Below are positions 1 through 6,117 of a DNA stretch of 16,153 nucleotides, one piece after another; the first letter of the stretch is position 1, and each line of letters begins with the position of its first letter. The translations under genes were made by a program, and so were the position numbers. The stretch is from an uncultured Treponema sp. (GTDB lineage Bacteria; Spirochaetota; Spirochaetia; Treponematales; Treponemataceae). Below the pieces are notes generated by a model. It was not told the DNA's origin. It searched no databases and saw only the letters and a list, made by a program, of their open reading frames with translations. The stretch is from positions 1 through 16,153 of the forward strand of contig CALBXN010000117.1 of assembly GCA_937890485.1 (NCBI GenBank), read 5' to 3'.

Positions 1-144
1 TGCTACATTTATACCACGAGAACCTTTTACCAATTCAGCACCTACAGTAAGAACTTCAACTCCTGCTCTTCTAAGTAAATCAACAGGTGCCAAGGCTTCT
101 ATTTCTTCAAAACCATCTGCCAACATTACAACAACTCGTTTCAT
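1..144 (-). CDS. DJ-1/PfpI family protein, N-terminal part (runs off window)
   Basis: The 48 visible codons begin MKRVVVMLADGFEEIEAL, the typical first beta strand and the acidic D-G-F-E-E-I-E turn of DJ-1/PfpI/YajL proteins, followed by the helix APVDLLRRAGVEV and the strand beginning VLTVG. Members include protein deglycases/glyoxalases, chaperones and proteases. The nucleophilic-elbow cysteine that would separate these lies beyond the window edge, so no reaction can be assigned. The start ATG (144) has a good Shine-Dalgarno, GGGAG, about five bases upstream. The gene lies 36 bp downstream of the membrane-protein gene on the same strand, so the two may be co-transcribed. Family membership is secure; function is open. 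Confidence 0.85.
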   Translation of the reverse strand, partial: MKRVVVMLADGFEEIEALAPVDLLRRAGVEVLTVGAELVKGSRGINVA

Positions 145-180
145 ATTATCTCCCATAATTACACAAGTTTACAAGGAAAA

Positions 181-981
181 CTATCTCCAAGGGAAAATTA
201 AATCTAAAAATGTTCTATGACCTAAAAGTTCTTTATCTTCAGCAATTAATTCTGCCCAAGGGATTCGAACTTTTCCCATGAAGTTTTTTTGTCGGTCTTT
301 TTCGATTTCTTCTTTATTTTCTTCCATCCAATCATATTTGTACATTCTAAGTTTTACCGCATTACATTGTGCCAAAACAACCCCAGCAAAACCTGGAACC
401 AAAAGAATAATGATAAAAGAAATTATGTAAAGAAAAATTGTGTACAGAAAAAAGAATATTGAAAATCCTATGTTATCAATAAAAAATATGAAGGATTTTT
501 TTAGAGTTTTGAAAAAATTTCCATGCATATTCACATATAAAGGACAAAACCATTGTAATGAAAGAAAAAGAAAAACATAAATCCAAAATAATAAAATCAG
601 TAATATTGTTCCAAAAACACTTTCATTTTGTGCATAAAAAGGGAATGCCACCAAAGCGACAATTATCAAAGTAGCAATCATAAGTCCAAAAGGAATTGCA
701 ACTTTACACACTTTAGGCAAATTTTTGAAAAAATCTTTTGTATCTATAGGCTTAAAACAAGCAATTTGCTGACAAATTTCTGCCATTGAAAAAATAGGTA
801 TAAAAATAATTGCAGTAACAACAAAAAATAAAGCAAGGGCTACATAAATATTAGATATTGTTGCAGAAATTGCAAAATACCCACCGATGCACAACATCAA
901 TGTAAAAAAATTGTAAAAAATGATTTGGAACATATTATCCCAACCATCTACAAAATTCTTTCTTAGTAAAAATTTAATCAT
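181..981 (-). CDS. Multi-pass inner-membrane protein of unknown function
   Basis: This is a 266-residue hydrophobic protein. Likely membrane segments lie at about 20-42, 45-65, 94-115, 122-148 and 170-194, possibly with a further short one to 206. They are followed by a charged C-terminal tail of about 55 residues (DWMEENKEEIEKDRQK and onward), presumably cytoplasmic. There is no signal peptide and no catalytic motif that I recognise. The overall shape (five or six helices, aromatic-rich, no charged pore residues) fits generic small integral membrane families, but I cannot name one. The start ATG at 981 has no Shine-Dalgarno; a near-consensus promoter ends only 7 bp before it, so the mRNA may be leaderless. 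It is divergent from the marR-family gene and possibly under its control (inference). Confidence 0.8.
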   Translation of the reverse strand: MIKFLLRKNFVDGWDNMFQIIFYNFFTLMLCIGGYFAISATISNIYVALALFFVVTAIIFIPIFSMAEICQQIACFKPIDTKDFFKNLPKVCKVAIPFGLMIATLIIVALVAFPFYAQNESVFGTILLILLFWIYVFLFLSLQWFCPLYVNMHGNFFKTLKKSFIFFIDNIGFSIFFFLYTIFLYIISFIIILLVPGFAGVVLAQCNAVKLRMYKYDWMEENKEEIEKDRQKNFMGKVRIPWAELIAEDKELLGHRTFLDLIFPWR

Positions 982-988
982 AAATAAA

Positions 989-1017
989 ATATTATTCTAT
1001 TGTTTATGTCTAGTCAA
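989..1017 (-). promoter_or_regulatory. Promoter of the membrane-protein gene, leaderless geometry
   Basis: Reading the minus strand, TTGACT (1017-1012) is followed by a 17-bp spacer and TAATAT (994-989). Only 7 bp then separate the -10 element from the ATG at 981. A start site about 7 nt past the -10 would fall at or next to the A of the start codon. Motif match and spacing are seen; promoter activity is inferred. Confidence 0.7.
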
Positions 1018-1040
1018 TGGATAAAATGAATGATAGAATA
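993..1040. promoter_or_regulatory. Candidate MarR operator: inverted repeat in divergent promoter region
   Basis: Perfect 8-bp inverted arms, TATTCTAT (993-1000) and ATAGAATA (1033-1040), are 32 bp apart in the gap between the divergent membrane-protein and marR-family genes. Each arm overlaps the -10 element of the gene it faces. MarR proteins bind palindromes and commonly repress their own promoter, so this is the likely autoregulatory site. The centre-to-centre distance of 40 bp would need two bound dimers or a loop, which is longer than a usual single MarR site. Confidence 0.45.
1031..1039 (+). promoter_or_regulatory. Extended -10 promoter of the marR-family gene
   Basis: TGaTAGAAT (1031-1039) matches an extended -10 box and ends 8 bp before the ATG at 1048. 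A weaker alternative upstream is TTGTTT (1000-1005), 16 bp, TAAAAT (1022-1027). With the extended -10 the transcript would begin almost at the start codon. Confidence 0.5.
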
Positions 1041-1047
1041 AAAGCAT

Positions 1048-1524
1048 ATGGAAAACACAACTCAAACTCAAGAAAAAAACCTTACAACAATTTCATCACT
1101 GATTGCTCAAATACAAAGTGATGCAAACAGTTACTTAGATTCTCAACTAAAAAAATTTGGATTATCAGAAATTACAACTTCTCATGGATATATCCTTTTT
1201 ATTCTTTCTAAAAACAAAAACAAAGAAACAAAAGAACTGGACCCCATGAGTATGAAAGAAATTTCAAAAAAAATTGATAAAGATAAATCTACAACTACAG
1301 TTCTCATAGAAAAATTATTAAAATATGGATACGTCATTCGAGAAAAAAATAATTCAGATACTCGATATTCATACATTTCCCTTTCTGAAAAAGGAAAATC
1401 TTTTATTCCAGAAATGGAAAGAATTTCTAAAGAACTTTCAGAAAAATTTTACAATGGTTTTTCCGAAGACGAAAAAAAAACAGTATTCTATCTATTAGAT
1501 AAAATACTGTCTAATTTTAACTAA
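1048..1524 (+). CDS. MarR family transcriptional regulator
   Basis: This 158-residue winged-helix protein has normal MarR length. Residues 13-40 form the N-terminal dimerisation helix. The helix-turn-helix lies at about 68-95 (MSMKEISKKIDKDKSTTTVL, then the helix ending LLKYGYV), the wing at about 97-113 with the typical D-T-R-Y-S-Y-I-S-L-S-E-K-G ending, and the C-terminal dimerisation helices at 119-157. The conserved wing Asp-Thr-Arg is present. The ATG at 1048 is the only plausible start, because the two nearby upstream ATGs are out of frame or stop at once; it has no Shine-Dalgarno. The last codons also form a transcription terminator for the convergent minus-strand peptidase gene. The likely target is its own divergent promoter pair. 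The ligand is not predictable. Confidence 0.88.
   Translation: MENTTQTQEKNLTTISSLIAQIQSDANSYLDSQLKKFGLSEITTSHGYILFILSKNKNKETKELDPMSMKEISKKIDKDKSTTTVLIEKLLKYGYVIREKNNSDTRYSYISLSEKGKSFIPEMERISKELSEKFYNGFSEDEKKTVFYLLDKILSNFN
1472..1510 (-). terminator. Intrinsic terminator of the M23 peptidase gene, inside marR coding sequence
   Basis: Arms ACAGTATT (1480-1487) and AATACTGT (1503-1510) pair perfectly. After one mismatch the stem continues with TATCTA/TAGATA, leaving a loop of a few bases. On the minus strand the stem is followed by an eight-T run (plus-strand A run 1472-1479). This fits Rho-independent termination of transcripts leaving the M23 gene, whose stop is at 1543. On the plus strand the tail is poor (CTAATTTT), so it works mainly one way. 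It lies wholly within the last codons of the marR-family gene. Confidence 0.7.
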
Positions 1525-1542
1525 ATTTATTTAGTATAACTA

Positions 1543-2448
1543 TTATTTCCACAAACGGCGAGGATCCATACTTTTACCATTTTTGTAAACAGCAAAATGT
1601 AAGTGATTTCCTGTACTAAGTCCTGTAGTTCCAACTGTTCCCACAATAGTACCAGTTGTTACAGATTGACCTTTTTTTACTCTAATTTCTGTCATGTGGG
1701 CATACAAAGTTTTATATCCAGAATGATGTTTAACTTCAACAAAGTTTCCGTAAACGGTGTCGTATCCTGCTCTCGAAACAGTACCAACTAACGCAGCATA
1801 AATCGGAGTTCCTGCAGGACAAGCCATATCAATTCCACCATGAAAAGTTCTCTTACCAGAAAAAGGATTGCTTCTCCAACCGTAGTATGATGAAAAATAA
1901 TAGCTACCTCTAAGAGGGCGTGAAAACAAATCCCCGTTAATTTCTTGGCGAGTAACCCAGTCTAATTCTGCATCAGGTAAGAATAAAGTTGTTCCAGCTT
2001 TCAATGCAACTTTTTGTTCTAAAGAATTTACTCTTGCACATTTATCAGAAGCAATTTCGTATTTTGAACAGATTGATTCAACAGTTTCGCCATCAGCTCT
2101 AACTGTATACATAATTCCTGGCATAGAAGGAATTTTAAAATAATCACCAATTTGAATCAAACGACTTTGCTTTACACCATTCACACTGATAATTGTATCT
2201 TCTGTAACTCCGTATTGTTTTGCAATATTTCCGATACAATCATCTTTTTTTACTCGATAAACAGTGTATTCCAAAGTAGGCTCGTTATAAACAGAAGTTT
2301 CTTCTGTAAGAATAATATCATCATAAGAAACTGGTGCAGACAAAGTATCGTATCCACCTTGCCCGTGAGTTTCTTCTTTTTGACAAGAAACAAATAAAGA
2401 AATTATTATCAATAAACTAAAAATAAAAGTATATCTATTTCTATTCAT
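1543..2448 (-). CDS. LysM / M23-family peptidoglycan endopeptidase, lipoprotein
   Basis: This 301-residue envelope protein starts with a lipoprotein signal: basic MNRNR, a hydrophobic core, and a relaxed lipobox L-F-V-S-C with Cys22 as the lipidated residue. Two LysM-type modules follow, at about 62-107 (YTVYRVKKDDCIGNIAKQYG) and 112-158 (MYTVRADGETVESICSKYEI), which would bind glycan. A complete M23 (LytM-like) domain covers 177-301. Its zinc ligands are H203 and D207 in HGGID and H284 in HLH, with a second catalytic histidine H251 in YAH, so it should be active and cut peptide cross-links. The start ATG (2448) has the Shine-Dalgarno AAGGA, which overlaps the end of rlmE; only 3 bp separate the genes, so they form an operon. 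It ends in a terminator inside marR. Confidence 0.92.
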   Translation of the reverse strand: MNRNRYTFIFSLLIIISLFVSCQKEETHGQGGYDTLSAPVSYDDIILTEETSVYNEPTLEYTVYRVKKDDCIGNIAKQYGVTEDTIISVNGVKQSRLIQIGDYFKIPSMPGIMYTVRADGETVESICSKYEIASDKCARVNSLEQKVALKAGTTLFLPDAELDWVTRQEINGDLFSRPLRGSYYFSSYYGWRSNPFSGKRTFHGGIDMACPAGTPIYAALVGTVSRAGYDTVYGNFVEVKHHSGYKTLYAHMTEIRVKKGQSVTTGTIVGTVGTTGLSTGNHLHFAVYKNGKSMDPRRLWK

Positions 2449-2451
2449 ATT

Positions 2452-3051
2452 TTATCCTTTTTTATTAAGACCTATTAAATAAGTCTCAAAAGATTCTGTT
2501 CTACAAGCTTCTGGCTTAAAACCTCTTGCAGAAACAAAAATTTCGCGCATTTGTTTAAGAAGTTGTTGCTGATCTCCACCCTGAAAAATTTTTACTACAA
2601 AATTTCCACCAGGAGCAAGCATAGTTTGTGCATAATAAATTGCAAGTTCCACAAGCCCAGTTGAACGAGCTGTATCTACAAATTTATTACCAGTAGTACG
2701 AGGAGCTGCATCGCAAATTACAGATTGATAAAATCCGCCTTCCATTGCTTTTGCTCTAACTTCTTCGTCGTACAAATCCCCTTGGATAAAAGTAAGATTA
2801 TCACCTTTCACATCTTTTGCTAAAGGATTCAAATCTATCGAAGTTACATGCCCCGTACCATCTAAAGTACGCAAAGCAAAAACAGTCCAACTTCCAGGAG
2901 AAGCACCTAAATCTAGTATGCGGCTATTTTTTTTAAGCATACCAAATTTTTCATCAATTTCTTTTAATTTATAAACAGATCTTGCTGGATACCCTTCAGA
3001 AAAAGCCTTACGAGACCAGAAGTCCGGTTTTTCATAGCTATTATTTGCCAT
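2452..3051 (-). CDS. rlmE: 23S rRNA (uridine-2'-O-)methyltransferase RlmE (FtsJ/RrmJ)
   Basis: This is a SAM-dependent enzyme that methylates the 2'-O of a uridine in the A-loop of 23S rRNA. From ATG 3051 it has 199 residues, close to the usual size. Motifs: SVYKL near the N-terminus (catalytic Lys28), the SAM-binding LDLGASPGSW, acidic SIDLNP, CDAAP with Asp114, VVKIFQG with Lys154, and ESFETY with Glu189. This gives the full K-D-K-E catalytic set of the family. The frame is open up to a GTG at 3063, but ATG 3051 is preferred because GGGA lies about 6 bp before it and the family begins near the S-Y-x-x-x-D-F-W-S-R block. Stop and the M23 peptidase start are 3 bp apart. No convincing promoter of its own was found. 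Confidence 0.93.
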   Translation of the reverse strand: MANNSYEKPDFWSRKAFSEGYPARSVYKLKEIDEKFGMLKKNSRILDLGASPGSWTVFALRTLDGTGHVTSIDLNPLAKDVKGDNLTFIQGDLYDEEVRAKAMEGGFYQSVICDAAPRTTGNKFVDTARSTGLVELAIYYAQTMLAPGGNFVVKIFQGGDQQQLLKQMREIFVSARGFKPEACRTESFETYLIGLNKKG

Positions 3052-3103
3052 CAATATTCCCACTAAATGTTAATAAAAATTCACAAAGCAAACTTTACTC
3101 TCT

Positions 3104-3131
3104 TTTACTTTTCGGCAAAAAAAAGTATACT
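3104..3131 (+). promoter_or_regulatory. Promoter of the polyprenyl synthase operon, leaderless geometry
   Basis: TTTACT (3104-3109), a 16-bp spacer and TATACT (3126-3131) are followed by only 6 bp before the ATG at 3138. There is no purine-rich ribosome-binding site in between. The -10 sits in the palindrome AGTATACT, so a weak minus-strand promoter is also possible. Confidence 0.55.
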
Positions 3132-3137
3132 ATTAAC

Positions 3138-4190
3138 ATGAAATTTAATTATACACCTAAAATCCAAAAAATAGAAGACATTTTAGATAACTTTCTTCCT
3201 GAATTAGAATCTCTTTCAAACATTGATGATTGGCAAACCTTAAACTTTGGAGCATTGCCTCAGGGAGTTGAAATAAAACATTTTAATCAACTTGTAAATC
3301 CATGTAGAAATTTAATGAAATTGGGAGGAAAACGTTGGCGACCTCTTTTTATGGTTTTGTGTGCTGAACTAATAAAAAACTCAGAAGATGTGGATTTAGC
3401 CTACAAATTAACTCCACTTGTGGAACTTGTACACACAGCAAGTTTAATTCACGACGATATTGAAGATGGCGCCGATGAACGAAGAGGGAAACCAGCCACT
3501 CATCTTACTTGGGGAATTGATACTGCAATAAATTCAGCAAGTTGGCTTTATTTTTCTGCATATTCTGTAATCGAAAAAGAAGTAAAAGATATTCAATTGA
3601 AAAATGAATTTTACAAAATGCTTTCTATGCAACTAAGACGACTTCATCTTGGGCAAGCCATGGATATTTTTTGGCACAGAAATCCTAACGAAATTCCTAG
3701 TAAAGAATCTTATAGCGCCATGGTCAGAATGAAAACTGGAACTTTGGCATCCCTTTCGGCTCAGGCAGGAATTATTGCAGGGGGAGGTTCTTTTGAACAA
3801 GCCTTAGAACTTGGAAAAATTGCTTCAGAAATTGGGGAAGGTTTTCAAGTTTTAGATGATGTTATCAATATCACTACAGGAAATAAAGGAAAAAAACGCG
3901 GAGATGACATCATCGAAGGCAAAAAAAGTCTTCCGATAATTCTTCACTTACAAAAAAATCCAGATGATAAAGAAACTATCATCAAAAATTTTGAAATTGC
4001 AAGTCAAGAAGGAATTGAAAGTTCTGCTATAGAAAATACAATTCAAATGCTTGAATCTTCAGGTGCAATAACTGAAGCTAAAATTTATGCTTCAAAGATG
4101 ATTGATAACTCTTGCAAAAAAATTAATGTGCTTTACAATAATAGTAATGCTAGTTTAGCAATAGAAAATCTTTTTACAAGTTTGTTATAG
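3138..4190 (+). CDS. trans-Polyprenyl diphosphate synthase family protein
   Basis: This 350-residue class I isoprenyl synthase condenses isopentenyl diphosphate with an allylic diphosphate. Visible landmarks: GGKRWRP at 63-69 (substrate phosphate binding), first Asp-rich motif DDIED at 106-110 followed by RRGKPA, MKTGTL at 198-203, and the second Asp-rich motif region at 239-245, reading LDDVINI. The second motif is thus DDxxN, with Asn244 where the last Asp is usual; GDDIIEGKKSLP follows at 255-266. Ala101, five residues before the first motif, leaves room for a chain longer than C15 (rule known from the family; product length is inference). ATG 3138 is chosen over an in-frame extension to 2982 because a promoter lies directly before it and the extension overlaps rlmE. 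It is the first gene of a three-gene run. Confidence 0.88.
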   Translation: MKFNYTPKIQKIEDILDNFLPELESLSNIDDWQTLNFGALPQGVEIKHFNQLVNPCRNLMKLGGKRWRPLFMVLCAELIKNSEDVDLAYKLTPLVELVHTASLIHDDIEDGADERRGKPATHLTWGIDTAINSASWLYFSAYSVIEKEVKDIQLKNEFYKMLSMQLRRLHLGQAMDIFWHRNPNEIPSKESYSAMVRMKTGTLASLSAQAGIIAGGGSFEQALELGKIASEIGEGFQVLDDVINITTGNKGKKRGDDIIEGKKSLPIILHLQKNPDDKETIIKNFEIASQEGIESSAIENTIQMLESSGAITEAKIYASKMIDNSCKKINVLYNNSNASLAIENLFTSLL

Positions 4191-4195
4191 GTAAA

Positions 4196-4732
4196 ATGCT
4201 AGAAACTCCTGAAAATCTTAATACACAAGCCATTGAACTTGCCTCTCAAGGTTACTACAAAGAAGCAGTAGCTTGTTTAAACAGAGCCATAACAATCGAC
4301 AAAAAAAATTATCTTTTATGGTACAATCTTGGAATAACCTACAGAGATATGGGTAAAATAAGAGATGCCAAAAAGGCTTTTCTACAAGCATACAATATTA
4401 ACGATATAGACCAAGATTTATTAGAAACACTTTCTGTACTTTGTTTTGAAATGAAAGATTTAGATGAAGCTTTTAGATACTGTATGGAAGGGTTAGATTT
4501 AAATCCTACAAATCCTCGTTGCTGGAACAATATGGGAGTTTTCAATTTTGCTGAAGAAAAATATGAAGATGCAGCAGAAGCCTTTGAAATGGCATTATCT
4601 ATTTATCCCAATTATTATGATGCACTTTTCAACTTGCGAGATACATATTTAGAACTTGGAAATAAAACTGGGGCAAAAGAATGCACAGAATGTATGAAAA
4701 GATTAAAAACTTCAGGAAGTATATATGGTTGA
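4196..4732 (+). CDS. Tetratricopeptide repeat (TPR) protein
   Basis: This 178-residue protein is made almost wholly of TPR units of about 34 residues: about 6-39, 40-73, 74-107, 108-141 and 142-175. The clearest have the W/Y-x-x-L/M-G core (LWYNLGITYRDMGKIRDAKK; CWNNMGVFNFAEEKYEDAAE) and the P-x-x-x turn positions between helices. There is no signal peptide or membrane segment, so it is probably a cytoplasmic scaffold; the partner is unknown. It starts 5 bp after the polyprenyl synthase stop, with only a weak AGGT as ribosome-binding site, so translation is probably coupled. It overlaps the next gene by 8 bp. Confidence 0.85.
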   Translation: MLETPENLNTQAIELASQGYYKEAVACLNRAITIDKKNYLLWYNLGITYRDMGKIRDAKKAFLQAYNINDIDQDLLETLSVLCFEMKDLDEAFRYCMEGLDLNPTNPRCWNNMGVFNFAEEKYEDAAEAFEMALSIYPNYYDALFNLRDTYLELGNKTGAKECTECMKRLKTSGSIYG

Positions 4733-5138
4733 TAATGCGATTATTATAGATATTTCAGAAAAAGATATATTAGTTAGACCTTTGATAACTGACGCTTGCA
4801 TAAATTGCGAAAAATCAGGTTGTGCAAAACAAGGTAAGCCTTTTTCAGTTGCAAATCCTAAAAAATTTGAAATAAAAAAAGGTGATATTGTAAAATTAAA
4901 AGCAAATTCAGTAAGTCAAACTTTACAAGGATTTTTTTCGTTAATAGTTCCAATTTTGGGTGCAATTTTAGGATTTTTTCTAGGGGAAATTTTGGCAAAT
5001 CATTTTAAAATAAAAAATGTTGAACTTTTCCAGGCATCTGGAGTAATTTTAGGATTGATAATTACTTCCACAATAATTTTTTTACTTTCTAAAACTAAAC
5101 TTCAACTAAAAAAAAGCGAAATTGTAGAAGTTTTGTAG
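4725..5138 (+). CDS. RseC/MucC-like (SoxR-reducing system) cysteine membrane protein
   Basis: This 137-residue protein has a short soluble N-terminal part with clustered cysteines, C25-x2-C28-x4-C33 in the stretch ACINCEKSGCAKQ. A basic beta-rich segment (KKFEIKKGDIVKLKA) follows, then two membrane helices at about 68-91 and 104-121. This Cys cluster followed by the KKGD-V-x-V strand and two helices is the layout of RseC/MucC proteins, which are linked to sigma-E control in Proteobacteria and to Rnf/Rsx electron-transfer systems elsewhere. No rnf gene is visible here, so the role is uncertain. GGAAG five bases before the ATG serves as Shine-Dalgarno, and the start lies inside the end of the TPR gene. 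It converges with the XRE gene across a 49-bp gap. Confidence 0.72.
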   Translation: MVDNAIIIDISEKDILVRPLITDACINCEKSGCAKQGKPFSVANPKKFEIKKGDIVKLKANSVSQTLQGFFSLIVPILGAILGFFLGEILANHFKIKNVELFQASGVILGLIITSTIIFLLSKTKLQLKKSEIVEVL

Positions 5139-5187
5139 GGAAAGAAGTTTTTTTAATAAGAAAAATTATTGTTAATTAAAATACATT

Positions 5188-5517
5188 TTAATTTTGGTAT
5201 TTTTCTAACATTTGTGCAGTTTCAAGTAAAAACTTACGACTGTTAGAGTCTAATCGTTCTATAATTTTAAATATTTCCTCGTAAAGATAATAATCACTTT
5301 TTTTTGCTGTATCTGCTAAAAATTCAGAAACATCACATTGTAGGTATTCAGCAATAGCTGAAAGTGTTTCTAAGTTGACTTTAGTAATTCCTCTTTCAAT
5401 TTGGCTAACATATCCCACCGTTACAGAAATTGCTTCGGCAAGATTTTCTTGCGTTTTATTTTGCGATTTTCGTTTATTTTGAATCCTTTGCCCTAAAATA
5501 TAAAAATCCATTCCCAT
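5188..5517 (-). CDS. XRE-family HTH transcriptional regulator
   Basis: This 109-residue protein has an HTH_3 (Cro/CI-like) domain at about 8-66: LGQRIQNKRKSQNKTQENLA, then the recognition helix VTVGYVSQIERG (32-43), then NLETLSAIAEYLQCDVSEFL. A short C-terminal helical region (75-108) may help dimerise. It is the usual length for a stand-alone repressor. ATG 5517 has no clear Shine-Dalgarno; an in-frame ATG at 5511 is possible. It is divergent from the small lipoprotein gene, and the shared 135-bp gap holds several ACTAA/TTAGT palindromes, so it probably regulates itself and the lipoprotein (inference). Confidence 0.88.
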   Translation of the reverse strand: MGMDFYILGQRIQNKRKSQNKTQENLAEAISVTVGYVSQIERGITKVNLETLSAIAEYLQCDVSEFLADTAKKSDYYLYEEIFKIIERLDSNSRKFLLETAQMLEKYQN

Positions 5518-5530
5518 GGATTCTATTTTC

Positions 5531-5580
5531 TTAGTAATAACTAAATTTTAACAGATACCTATTACTAAATATTTAGTTAT
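5531..5580. promoter_or_regulatory. Candidate XRE operator cluster (ACTAA/TTAGT half-sites)
   Basis: Two palindromes share the same half-site: TTAGTAATAACTAA (5531-5544) and ACTAAATATTTAGT (5564-5577, perfect). They also pair with each other: TTAGTAATA (5531-5539) with TATTACTAA (5560-5568), and ATAACTAAAT (5537-5546) with ATTTAGTTAT (5571-5580), both perfect. The pattern of two operators flanking the XRE and lipoprotein start regions fits cooperative binding of an HTH_3 dimer. The repeats are seen; binding is inference. Confidence 0.55.
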
Positions 5581-5585
5581 AAGTA

Positions 5586-5602
5586 TATAATCTAAGTATA
5601 AT
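5586..5602 (+). promoter_or_regulatory. Promoter -10 region of the small lipoprotein gene
   Basis: Two perfect TATAAT boxes (5586-5591 and 5597-5602) lie 51-67 bp before the lipoprotein ATG. Neither has a good -35; the positions about 17 bp upstream fall inside the ACTAA/TTAGT palindromes. Binding of the XRE protein there would block RNA polymerase. Confidence 0.45.
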
Positions 5603-5652
5603 TTTAATTAAGTTTGCGTTGCAGACTTTACAAATTTTTTTAAGGAGTTTTT

Positions 5653-6033
5653 ATGAAAAACAAAATTTTATTTGCACTTTTAGTGCTAGTTGTTGCTTTT
5701 AGTTTGGTAGGATGTGAACCTTCAGCATCTCAATTTTATGGCAAATGGAAAAGAGATACAGGACATTCTTATTATGACTTTTACTATGAATTGACAGAAG
5801 ATGGAAAATGGAATTACATAGATCCTTATTTTGGAGGTATGTTGCTTAATAGTGGAACATGGGTATGGAATGGAGATCATACAGCAACTTTAGTTGATGA
5901 AGATGGAGATGAGTTTACAGCTGTGAAAAGTAGCGAGTATAAAAATGAAAATGATGAAAGTCGTACATCTTATCTACTAATCGATGATGAAAAATTTTGG
6001 AAAGTAAAAGAAGAAGTTGAAGACGAAGAATAA
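5653..6033 (+). CDS. Small acidic lipoprotein of unknown function
   Basis: This 126-residue protein has a clear lipoprotein signal: MKNK, a hydrophobic core, lipobox L-V-G-C with Cys21. The mature part is rich in aromatic and acidic residues with alternating strand-like segments (FYGKWKRD, YYELTEDGKWNYI, SGTWVWNGDHTATLV, KFWKVKEE), suggesting a small beta barrel or sandwich of lipocalin-like type. That fold guess is weak. The C-terminus is strongly acidic (EEVEDEE). The Shine-Dalgarno AAGGAG is perfect, five bases before the ATG. It is transcribed alone, from a control region shared with the XRE regulator, to a strong terminator. It looks like a regulated surface or periplasmic protein; the ligand is unknown. 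Confidence 0.8.
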   Translation: MKNKILFALLVLVVAFSLVGCEPSASQFYGKWKRDTGHSYYDFYYELTEDGKWNYIDPYFGGMLLNSGTWVWNGDHTATLVDEDGDEFTAVKSSEYKNENDESRTSYLLIDDEKFWKVKEEVEDEE

Positions 6034-6054
6034 TCATCTTCACTATCTAAAATC

Positions 6055-6100
6055 AAAAGCACTACTTACTTACACTTCAAATTAGGTAGTGCTTTTTTTT
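6055..6100 (+). terminator. Strong intrinsic terminator after the small lipoprotein gene
   Basis: AAAAGCACTAC (6055-6065) pairs perfectly with GTAGTGCTTTT (6086-6096). Up to three more inner pairs are possible, and the run of eight T ends at 6100. On the minus strand the tail TTTTGATTTT may also stop cheB transcripts (stop at 6118), so it is possibly bidirectional. Confidence 0.88.
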
Positions 6101-6117
6101 GCACAAGTAAATTTTTG

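Noticed and set aside
2982..3137. In-frame extension of the polyprenyl synthase to an ATG at 2982 (402 residues)
   Set aside because: The extra residues overlap rlmE on the other strand, have no family similarity, and the only convincing promoter lies at 3104-3131, downstream of that ATG.
5174..5193. AATTAAAA/TTTTAATT hairpin between the convergent RseC-like and XRE genes as a terminator
   Set aside because: The stem has no G-C pair and no real T run on either side; in such A+T-rich DNA this is expected by chance.
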